Shown here: in pieces, positions 55,645 through 64,000 of the stretch
Position numbering within the stretch: the first letter of the stretch is position 1
Layout: every line of letters starts with the position of its first letter
Assembly: GCF_900497805.2 (NCBI RefSeq)
Contig: NW_020948739.1
Span: 8,915,420 to 8,979,419 of the forward strand
Direction: 5' to 3'
Source: Vombatus ursinus
Taxonomy: Eukaryota; Chordata; Mammalia; Diprotodontia; Vombatidae
Length of the DNA: 64,000 bases
Position numbers and translations under genes: made by a program
The notes under the pieces: generated by a model
What the model saw: the letters and a program-made list of their open reading frames with translations, nothing else
What the model was told of the DNA's origin: nothing
The model's database searches: none

Positions 55645-55799
55645 GCCTCAGAAGGGGTGCTATACTTATAACATTTCTCAGTTCTTCTCCTGTCCCACTC
55701 TCAACCCCTAGTTATTTACTTAACAATATCCCATTCCACAGTAAATATTACCCCAACCAGGTCTGCATTTTCAGAAAGCTAATTTAATGATATAACAAC

Positions 55800-55985
55800 T
55801 CAATTAGTCAACAAACATTTATTAAGTGCTTACAGTGGGCCAAGCACTGCTCTAATTGCTGGGAGCACAAAAATAAGCAAAAAGACAATCCCTACCCTTA
55901 AGACAACATGTAAAAGGAAGCTGTAAGGCACTAGGGGGAGAGATGCCTGGCCAACAGGCATGATGCAGAAGTTTGGAGTTGCAGC
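55800..55985 (-). repeat. L2 3' end, antisense
   Basis: aacaaacatttattaagtgc, gggccaagcactgctctaat, caatccctacccttaagaca, aaggcactagggggagagat. Confidence 0.75.
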
Positions 55986-56239
55986 AGCCTAGTGAGAAAT
56001 GAAGAGATGGCTGACCTGGGAGCCCTTCCCCAAATGGAGGTCCTGGGAGGAGCCATCCAAACAGAGGAAGGGACTGCAGAAGCAGAGGGGATTTTCAAGG
56101 TGCAAATTCCAGGACTAAAGTGATCTTACAGGATGAAAAGGTTTCTGTGGCATGATAGAGTAGTCTAGAGTGCAGCAAAGCTTTGAGAAATGAGAGTGAA
56201 GTGCTTTTGCCAGTCTTTTTTAAACACATCTGTAGCTGA

Positions 56240-56520
56240 TTTGAAGCAGACAGGTCAGAAATGAGAACAAATAGTAGTAAATGCATAAGACATTCTAATC
56301 TAATTGGCTAACTAAATATAAAGAAATTACTGGGACCAGATGGTATCCATCTCAGAGTTTTGAAAGAACTCCAAGGTGACATTATAGAGTTGTTGAATAA
56401 AATGCTACATGCTGCTTCCACTGACCATGGAGGTGATTTTGACTACCAACTATAAGAAGGATTCCAGAACAGAGAGATGAGTATCATTTTTGCAATAGGT
56501 GCAAAGTGTAGTGAAGATGA
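56240..56520 (+). repeat. CR1-type LINE ORF2 fragment
   Basis: Near 56322-56420 translation gives KLLGPDGIHLRVLKELQGDI, IELLNKMLHAA, matching the CR1 motif K.PGPDGIHPRVLREL upstream of the reverse-transcriptase palm. Short and without other blocks. Confidence 0.65.
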
Positions 56521-56554
56521 GTCATTAAACACTTAAGAAAGTAAAACCTAAAGG

Positions 56555-56800
56555 CAGGTCCCAGTACAAAACATTCCATCTCCCACCTTGGCACAAGTGG
56601 TCCTCCATGTCTGGAATGCATCCCTTCACTACATCTATCATCCCTAGTTTCCTTGAAAGGTCAGCACAGGACACCCCACCTACCCCCCCCCCCCCCCCCT
56701 ACTCTAAGCAGAATGCAAGCTCTTTGAAGACAGGGACTACTTTTTTTTTTTGTATCTTCAGTGCCTAGCCTAAGATAACAGGTATTTAATAAATATCTGT
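56555..56800 (+). repeat. L2/L3 3' region, host of the L1 insertion
   Basis: acactctaagcagaatgcaa-like text at 56700, gctctttgaagacagggact, tatcttcagtgcctagccta, ggtatttaataaatatctgt; the tail continues at 59509 (tgaattgaatttgc). It contains a run of about 20 C at 56680-56699. Confidence 0.75.
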
Positions 56801-59495
56801 AGGGGAGGCCAAGCCAAGATGGCAGAGCTGATACACACTCAGCCAAGCTATCCCAAATTCCCCTCCAAACAACTCTAAAATAACACCTCAAATCAAATTT
56901 TGTAGCATCAGAACTAACAAAAGTTTGGGTAAAATAATTTTCCAGCCCAAGACAACCTAGGGGGTGGAAAGGAAAGGTCTGCTCACCAGGTTGGTGATTG
57001 GGCCCGGAGTAGCACTGATGATGCCAGCAGTAAGCCTTGGAGGCAGCAGTATTGGTGGCAGCAGCACCTTTAGGAACTCTTAGCCCATGGATCATAGAGG
57101 ACAATGGGAGGTGGGGTGGGGATATTGAATAACCATTTGGAAGGATATTGCAAGGGACTCTTTGTTGGTGCTGGGTTCAGGACCCTGTTGCATTGCCCTT
57201 ATAGGCCTGGGACCAAAAGGAGAGATAGCACTTGCTGCCACAGGGAAGCAGGTGCCCTGGTAGAGGTACCATAGCAGAGAGAAGTACTTGTGGTTGCTCA
57301 CAGGAGACCCTGATCTCAATTCTAAGACAGACAGGAGCACAAACAATTGCAGCTGCAGGAAAGCAAGGGACCTGGTGACAGGCCCATGGCCAGGAGGATG
57401 CTAGCACTGGTAGCTACAGGGGAACAAAGTCCCTTCCTGTGTAAAGACTAGAGCATAGGCCAGGAGAGCAGTGACTTTCAAATACAAGACTCAAGAAAAG
57501 CATAAAAAGGTAAACAAGAAAGAGAAATCATAAGGGATTCTATAAAGTTAAGCTATTTATATACCTACATGGGAAGATGATACATGTAACTCCTAAGAAC
57601 TTTATCATTTTTAGGACAATTAGAAGGAGAATATACAGACAGAGGGTATAGGTATGAGTTAACTATGAAGGGATGATATCCAAAAAAAATATATATATTA
57701 AGGGGTAAGAAAGAGAGATGCACTGGGAGAAGAGGGAAGGGAAAGGAAGAACAGGGAAAATTATCTCACATAAAATAGGTTCAAAAGGAAAGGCTTTTAC
57801 AATGAAGGGGAAGATGAAAAGTGGGGTTGACAGGCAATGTTTGAACCTTACTCCCGTTGGAATTGGCTCAAAGAGGGAATAATATACACACTTGGTGAGA
57901 TGCTGAACTCTATCATGCCCTACAAGGAAATAGGAGAAGAAGGAGACAGGAGAAGGTGAGGGGGACTGATATAAGAGAGGGTAGATTAAGGGAGGTAGTG
58001 GTCAGAAGCAAAACAGACTTTTGAGGAGGGACAGTGTAAAAAGGGAGAGAATGGGATGGAGGGAAATACAGAGTTAATAATCATAATTGTGAATGTGAAT
58101 GGGATAAACTCACTCATAAAACAGAAGTGGGCTGCAGAATGGATTAAAAACCAGAATTGTACAATATGTTGTTTACAAGAAACACACTTGAAAAAGAGAG
58201 ACACACGTAGAGTAAAAAATAAGTGGCTGGAGCAGAATCTTCAGCTGAGGTTAAAAAAAAAAAGGTAGAGTAGCAATCATGATTTCAGACAAAACAAAAC
58301 CCCAAATAGACCTAATTAAAAAATATAAGCAGGGAAACTACATGCTAAAAGGTCCCATAGACAATAAAGTGATATAGCACTAAACATATATGAAACAAAT
58401 AGCATATCATCCAAATTCTTAAAGGAAAAGTTAAATGAGTTACAGGAGGAAGTAGACAGTAAAACTACACTAGTGGGGAACTTCAACTTTGCCCTCTCAG
58501 AACTAGAGAAATCTAACCAAAAAATAAACAAGAAAAAAGTTAAGGAGTTGAATAGAATTTTAGAAAAGTGAGATATGATAGACCTCTGGAGAAAATCAAA
58601 TAGGAATAGAAAAGATTATACCTTTTTCTCAGTGATATATAACACCTTCACAAAAACTGACAATGTGTTATAGCATAAAAACCTCACAATCAAATGCAGA
58701 AAATCAGAAATACTAAATGCATACTTTTTAGACCATAATGCAGTAAAAAAATCAATAAAGGGCCATGGAAGCATAGATTAAAAATTAATTGGAAAATAAT
58801 CTAATCCTAAAGAATGAGTGGGTCAAAGAACGAGTCATAGAACAATCAATAACACCCTTTGACTCAGCAATACCATTACTGGGTCTGAATTCCAAAGAGA
58901 TTAAAAAAAAAGAAAAGGACCTATATGTACAAAAATATTTATAGCACTTCTTTTTGTGGTGGGAAAGAATTGGAAATTGAGATGTCAATTTGGGGAATGA
59001 CAGAACAAGTTGTGACATATGATTGTGATGGAATACCATCATGCTATCAGAAATGACAAGAAGGATGCTTTCAGAAAAACCTGGGAAGGCTTACAAGAAC
59101 TGATGCAAAGGGAAATGAGTAGATTCAGAACACTGTACACAGTAACAGCAATATTCTAAGAACTATCAGCTGTGAATGACTTAGCTATTCTTAGCAATAA
59201 AATGATCGAAGAGAATTCCAAAGCACTTATGATGAAAAATGCTATCCAGCTCCAGAGAAAGAAACGATGAAGTCTGAATGCAGATTGAAGCATACTTTAA
59301 AAAAAAAATTCTTTATTATTCTTGGGAAGGGGTTTGATCTGTGTTTTCTTTTGCAACATGGCAAATATGAAAATGTTTTACATGGCCATACATGTATAAT
59401 CTTTATCAAATTACTTGCCTTCTCAAGGAGGGGTGAGGGCAGGCAATAAAATAAAATAATGCTCATTAACAAAATAAAATAAATACTCATTAAAA
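56801..59495 (+). mobile_element. L1 with intact ends and two internal deletions
   Basis: Starts aggggaggccaagccaagat and ends in A-rich sequence at 59495, flanked by a 13 bp duplication aataaatatctgt / aataaatatttgt (56788-56800, 59496-59508). The 5' UTR runs to 57474, where it jumps to the last codons of ORF1 (gactttcaaatacaagactc). Spacer and ORF2 endonuclease follow to about 58850, then a jump to the ORF2 C-terminus (accctttgactcagcaatac) and 3' UTR. About 3.5 kb of a full L1 is missing. Confidence 0.85.
58069..58850 (+). pseudogene. L1 ORF2 endonuclease remnant
   Basis: ELIIIIVNVNGINSLIKQKW, CCLQETHLKKRDTRRVKNKW: the NVNG and QETH active-site blocks of the L1 endonuclease are present, followed by shifted-frame text (NFNFALSELEKSNQKINKKK near 58480-58540). 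No reverse transcriptase remains in this copy. Confidence 0.85.
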
Positions 59496-59529
59496 AATAA
59501 ATATTTGTTGAATTGAATTTGCTTTCAGG

Positions 59530-60929
59530 AGCAGACAATACAGTTCCTATAATCCCCTCTTATGGCTTCAGCTGTGAGATTACAAAAATGAGCAAGACAC
59601 TGAGCTTGTACTCTGATAGCTTATGAATTTGTAGGGGAGCTAGCACATACAAAATACCTGTGATAAAAAGCAATACGTGATAAGTACCATGAAAACACCA
59701 TAGAATAAAGGAGTGCAAAGGAGAGATAGAACTCTTCCAATTGGAGTGGTTGGAGAAGTCTGAGATTTTCCTTATCTCCCAAGCTAGAAACCTTAGAATC
59801 ATTTCTGATTCCTCCCTTTGCTTCATCCTCAATGTATCACTGGTCACCAAAGCATCTCCCAGATTTGCTCCTTCCTCTCCAATGCTATTATGCTAGTCCA
59901 GGAAGTTATCAATGTACACCCCAATGTAATGAGGGTAATTAAGACCCACTGATATAGTCTGGCTTAGAGCACAGCCCATGGTGTGGAGTGCTCCCTTTCA
60001 GTGCTACATATTTTGTCCCTAGAGCTGGATCCTTTCCAGTGACACATTTCCCCTGGACCTTTCCTGTGACTCCCTTGATAAATGATGTGCAAACCCATGT
60101 GCCCCATTCCCTCACTCCATTTCTAGCTGTGGGGCATCAAAGAGGGCTGATCACTGAACAGTAAGAGCTATCAACTCAGTAGACTTTAAAAGGAGAAATC
60201 ACTTCCATTCTGCTTATGAGGGGGAAGGATTTTCTTACAATCTTAGTCAGCTATGGTGACCCTTCACAAATGACAACAAGTGCATGTGGTGAACCTGAGA
60301 TTGGACCTCAAGTCTCTGACTACTTTGTATTCTTTTCCCTGAGCACAGGTGACTGAACAGCAATTCTGAGACTGGGGTCATGAGCCTTAGCAGCAATCTC
60401 ATGAGTTGAAGAGATTGGGAGTTCCAAGGTTCCTCAGTTGGTTCTGGCTATAATGTAGAAGGCACTTCCTACAGCTGCTACAATGCTTTTCAGAGGATCT
60501 GATGCTTCCTTCCAATACCATAACATTTCTAGAAAAAGATGAGCATCAAAAGGAAGATGAGCCCAAGCTACGCTCTGACTTGCCAGGACGTAGAACCAAG
60601 GTGAAAATGAAATTTTGTCTATGCATTTATATATGTTTTAAATATTTGTAGATGCGTGCTTATGAGTCTTATGTAGTGGAGGGAATAACCACTCTCCTGT
60701 ACCTGATCTACTTTGTACATTGTGTACCTTTCTAGAAGAGATCCTGCTAATTCCTTTTGGGGAAGACCCTAGAAATGAACCAAAACTAAGTTTTGTTTAA
60801 GTGATTTTCCCTAGAGTTACACTGTGAATAAGCTGGAGATAACAGCTGAATGAGCTGGTATCTTTACAGGCTAGGCTTCCCTAAGACTGGACCCATTCTT
60901 ACTTAGCCTAAGGCTGGGATCCCTTATTA
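59530..60929. other. Mostly unassigned sequence
   Basis: 59720-59900 is weakly L2-like (caagctagaaaccttagaat, catttctgattcctcccttt). The remaining kilobase shows nothing I can identify. Confidence 0.4.
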
Positions 60930-61240
60930 GGAGAAGGTGCTGGTTGTCTGGACCAGTGAGTGGGTTGTTAAAACCTCATACTTGGATGACTGTAACAGCC
61001 TATTTAATTGGCTCTCTTGTTTCCACTTTTCCAATTTATGCTGCCATTGCCTAGTTACTCTTACTAACACATCACTTTTACCATGTTTGAAAACCTACAA
61101 TGGTTCTCTATTGCTTCTTGCATCAATTCTAAACTTAGCATTCAAGGTCTCCTATAATCTGTGTCTATGCTGCACTGCCAGGCCTATTTTTATCATCCAC
61201 AACACATATTCTTTGCTCTATTCAGGCTATAGCTTAATGA
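60930..61240 (+). repeat. L2 ORF2 C-terminal region
   Basis: Plus-strand text YLDDCNSLFNWLS (family LDYCNSLLTGLP), then caatggttctctattgcttc and gcattcaaggtctcctataa, in L2 order. Confidence 0.75.
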
Positions 61241-61549
61241 TTAACTGGGGTCTTTTTCATGAATAGAATTCATTTACCTGTGGGTGATGTAAAGATTTCA
61301 CATTGCCTTATCTTCTACTGGAGTGGTTATTTGTAAGGCCAATTTAACATTTTGTTAATTAATGGAATTAATGGAGATTTACAAATTAATGGATATAAAC
61401 TGCAGAAAGATATGATAGTGGGCAGCAGTAGCAGATCAGCTTTCATATTAGGCATTGTGGAAAAGTAAAGTATTTAGAAGAAAAATAATTAAAATTGTGC
61501 TTCTAAGACAATGGACTCTATAAGTTATAAAGAGATCTGGACATTATTG

Positions 61550-61650
61550 TTTGCAACTTGATAGAGTGGAAAAAAACCTTGGCTTTAGATTCAGAACATC
61601 TGGGTTGAGTCCTGTCTCTGACAATGTGTGATGTTGGACAACTCTATTCT
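61550..61650 (+). repeat. MIR-type SINE, 5' half
   Basis: accttggctttagattcaga, acatctgggttgagtcctgt. Confidence 0.5.
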
Positions 61651-61654
61651 ATGA

Positions 61655-61850
61655 GACCACAGATTTAGACCTGGAGAGGACTTTAGGGGGAATGTAGACC
61701 CATACCCCTCATTTTAAGAATGAGAAAACTTAGGCCCAGAGAGATCAAGTGACAATGGCAGCAAGTACCATGGCTGGGATTGGCACAATAACTGGGAATT
61801 GAAACAGTGTCCTCTGACTCCAAATCCAATTTCCTTTCCACTATATGACT
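61655..61850 (-). repeat. MIR-like repeat, antisense
   Basis: cccctcattttaagaatgag, aaaacttaggcccagagaga, tggctgggattggcacaata, ctgactccaaatccaatttc. Confidence 0.6.
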
Positions 61851-61854
61851 CCAC

Positions 61855-62050
61855 TTTTCTGAGCCTCAGTTTCCTCAGTCATAAAATGGGGTTAATAATA
61901 CTGATATTACATTGCTTGTCACAGGGTTATCCTCGAAGTAAGGTATTGTCTAAAAACACAGATATTATAAGGAACTACCATTCCTTGAGGAACAGTTTGG
62001 TGATAAAAGTATCTGGCACATAGTAGGCACTTAATAAATGTTTATTGGCT
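61855..62050 (+). repeat. MIR-type SINE, 3' half
   Basis: gagcctcagtttcctcagtc, gtcacagggttatcctcgaa, ctggcacatagtaggcactt, aataaatgtttattggctga. Confidence 0.75.
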
Positions 62051-62312
62051 GACTAAGAGTAGACATGCTGCACCAGGAATTATGTGAGCTCTTATTCTTT
62101 GTGTAGATCTTTCCATGAAAATGTTAGGTCAATGTGTGATAGGTCATCAATGCAACAACAGATATCATCAGTGTACAACATTAAGTCATTTAGGAGAGAA
62201 ATGTTAAGTTTGTATCCTTTACCTGTGTCAATGATTATAGGTAATTAACAGGCCAGAGAGAGAGACTATGTAGATCCAGAGAGGAAAGAATGGCTGAAGC
62301 CATGATCTAGAA
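62051..62312. other. Unassigned sequence
   Basis: No feature recognised. Confidence 0.4.
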
Positions 62313-62912
62313 CAGAGGTTCCCAAACTTATTTGGCCTACTGCCCCCTTTAAAAAAAAATTACTCAGGGCCCTCCTGGAAACCTACTTTCTTTAATCTTT
62401 TAGTGGTTTTTTTTGAAATTTGTGTCATTTCAAAAAATATAAAATATATTGTTTAAAGTGACTCTTCATAAATTCAACAATTTATTGTAAATTTGTGTGT
62501 TTTTTTTCTGCATTGAAATTTTGGTGATGCAGTATTGCATCATGTAACCATATAGTATATTATTGTAAACAGGTCGTTGCATGCACATCTTCTTGCCAAT
62601 GCATGCTGGACTTCCCAACAAGCCTGCCAACACTTGCTTGTTAAGACCTATTGGTAGACTTAACACTGATGGGTTATAATTTGCATTTTGTGTGTTTATG
62701 TTGAAAATAATGTAATCACTGTGAGTAACTCTGTTATACAACAGATGAAACATGTACGAATGATTTTGCAAAATTTTCTTCTCTTCTTTCCTTATGCTTC
62801 TACTGCTCCCTTATTTTTATTCATTGCCCCTCAATTGCACCTGATGCTACTACCATCCTCATGCATTGTTCCAGTGTCCCCTAGGGGACGTCTCCCAATT
62901 TGGGAACCTCTG
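62313..62912 (-). mobile_element. hAT-type non-autonomous DNA transposon, copy 2 (inverted)
   Basis: Perfect 14 bp terminal inverted repeats cagaggttcccaaa and tttgggaacctctg. Reverse complement of the element at 42160-42773 over most of its 600 bp (for example caacaagcctgccaacactt here against its complement near 42425). The flanking 8 bp are not clearly duplicated (atctagaa / aaagaagg). The left subterminal text ttatttggcctactgccccc is typical of mammalian hAT MITEs. Confidence 0.9.
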
Positions 62913-63640
62913 AAAGAAGGGTTATGGCAGCATCATGCTGACTTATAAGAAATCCAGAGAGCCAGGCAGGAGTCATGACAAGCAGGAGTAGCTCTCTAGA
63001 AGAGAAGGAGTCAAGTAAAATCATGAAGGGAACAATACAACCAATTGGTTCATATTATCTCACACAAATTCTCCAGGCAAGAGAGCTTACTTTTATGGGT
63101 CTCATGCTAGCCACATGCTCAGTCCATGGCTATGCTACTGTGGGTCTGGAGAGGAAGCTAGCAACTAAACAGAAAGCATTTCCTACAAGTACTGATGAAT
63201 TATGGCTTTGTATGAAGATAAAGACTTATGCAGACATTCTCCATTTTGTCTTTGTCAAGATGAAACTGTAAGGACTTGGGAAAGGTACACATGAAGGCAA
63301 TATCCCTAATCATTTAATCATTTCACAAACACATGCTCTGGTTTTTGAGAGAAACTGGGCAACTTTTTTTGAAGTGATGGAATTATTTGCCCAGTCTTTC
63401 TCAAAAACTAGAGCATGCATTTGAGATATGGCTAGCTAGTTAGCTGTGGCTATGGTACAAAATATAATAATACATGTGAAGCACTTCACAAATAATTAAG
63501 TGCTATACAAGGACAAGGATTGGACCTGTGATTTCAGTGGGAAAGTAAAGTCTTAGAAGTTTGCCTAGAAATGTGCTGAAATGACTTGCCCAGGATCACA
63601 AGCCATTATGAGTTAGAGTGGGAGTTGAACAACAAGAATA
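62913..63640. other. Unassigned sequence containing an imperfect hairpin
   Basis: No repeat family recognised. The 98-codon open frame at 62975-63271 has no identifiable domain. The hairpin at 63319-63430 is listed separately. Confidence 0.4.
63319..63430. repeat. 112 nt imperfect inverted repeat (hairpin or mini-MITE)
   Basis: Arm 63319-63362 and the reverse complement of 63387-63430 match at 37 of 44 positions, with a 24 nt loop. The best part is catgctctggtttttgagag against catgctctagtttttgagaa, and actgggcaa is shared at the loop side. It could be a tiny palindromic DNA transposon or the template of a hairpin RNA; nothing in the sequence decides this. Confidence 0.8.
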
Positions 63641-63905
63641 GTGATGACAAGCATTTAAAAAAAAATCTCTTTAAAGTTTGTAACATGCTTTACATATAAT
63701 CTCATCTGATTTTCACAATACCTCTGTGATGTAGCTGCTATCATTCCCATTTTTACAGATGAGGAAGGTAATGAGGTGAAAATGAGGAAACTGAGCCTGA
63801 AAGAGGTTAAGTCACTTGCCCAGGGGTCATATTGCTAGTGACTGAGGTAGAATTTAAACTTGGGTCTTCCTTACCCCAAGTCCAGTACTCTATCTACTGT
63901 GAATC
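63640..63905 (-). mobile_element. MIR/THER-type CORE-SINE, antisense
   Basis: tgacaagcatttaaaaaaaa, cataatctcatctgattttc-like text, gaggaaactgagcctgaaag, gttaagtcacttgcccaggg, acttgggtcttccttacccc, tactctatctactgtga. Confidence 0.85.
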
Positions 63906-64000
63906 TTAGCTCCTACTGAGAGAATCCTGTTTCTTTTCTTTCATTGACTACTAACATGTTTATATTCATCTGGTTGCCACATTCGATGTGAGGTCTCCAC

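Noticed and set aside
57474-57476. Possible splicing of L1 RNA as the cause of the first deletion in the L1 at 56801-59495
   Set aside because: There is no GT donor and AG acceptor at the junction when compared with the uninterrupted L1; a GAC microhomology explains it better.
62975-63271. 98-codon plus-strand open frame near the right end
   Set aside because: No recognisable domain and no splice or promoter context; treated as chance.
1-64000. A new multi-gene defence, biosynthetic or viral system
   Set aside because: Every long coding signal found belongs to LINE elements; there are no clustered non-transposon genes, and the single LTR-like candidate (54430-55435) is too weak to call.

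Overview
The window is mammalian and almost certainly marsupial, from a stretch with no recognisable host gene. Evidence: at least ten LINE-1 fragments on both strands, several hundred-base pieces of L2 and CR1 LINEs, an RTE/BovB-like LINE, three hAT-type DNA transposon copies, and more than 30 SINEs of kinds typical of metatherians (tRNA-headed CORE-SINEs of about 150 bp with a poly(A) tail, about 250 bp versions with an RTE-like tail, and a SINE containing the string tgtccttcattctcgaagag). The species (opossum, dasyurid or diprotodont) cannot be fixed from sequence alone. Nothing bacterial, no CRISPR array, no tRNA or rRNA gene and no convincing host exon was seen. Family names come from recognition of sequence, not from a database search.

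Layout. 1-3337: minus-strand L1 cut by the window edge. 3430-6225: minus-strand L2 with low-complexity tracts and an unidentified repeat present twice. 6226-16450: SINEs, L2 pieces, a hAT element (7871-8106), a LINE 3' end with a decayed zinc-finger motif (11612-11946) and a CR1 reverse-transcriptase remnant (about 14930-15965). 16550-20930: plus-strand L2, a 28 bp L1 micro-insertion, L1 3' ends and a minus-strand L1 5' region with the ORF1 start. 20930-30290: mostly unassigned sequence with MIR-like SINEs and microsatellites. 30296-41545: a near full-length plus-strand L1 opened by a four-level nest (L1 > SINE > HAL1-like ORF1-only element > SINE) and by a second L1. 41700-48410: a hAT element, then a minus-strand L1 split by an opposed L1 that carries a 411 bp near-identical copy of the neighbouring sequence. 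48410-56550: SINEs, L2, an RTE LINE end invaded by a SINE with the matching tail, and a weak LTR-like remnant. 56801-59495: a plus-strand L1 with two internal deletions, inserted into an L2 tail. 59500-64000: L2, MIR-like SINEs, a second copy of the 600 bp hAT element (inverted) and a 112 nt imperfect hairpin.

The elements work together only in the sense of parasite partnerships. SINE tails match the 3' ends of LINEs present in the same window, and the HAL1-like element shares its 3' end with local L1s. Nesting with target-site duplications gives a relative order of insertions. I found no new multi-gene system. The items most worth checking are the 411 bp duplicated block, the HAL1 nest, the LINE-SINE tail pairs and the hairpin at 63319-63430.
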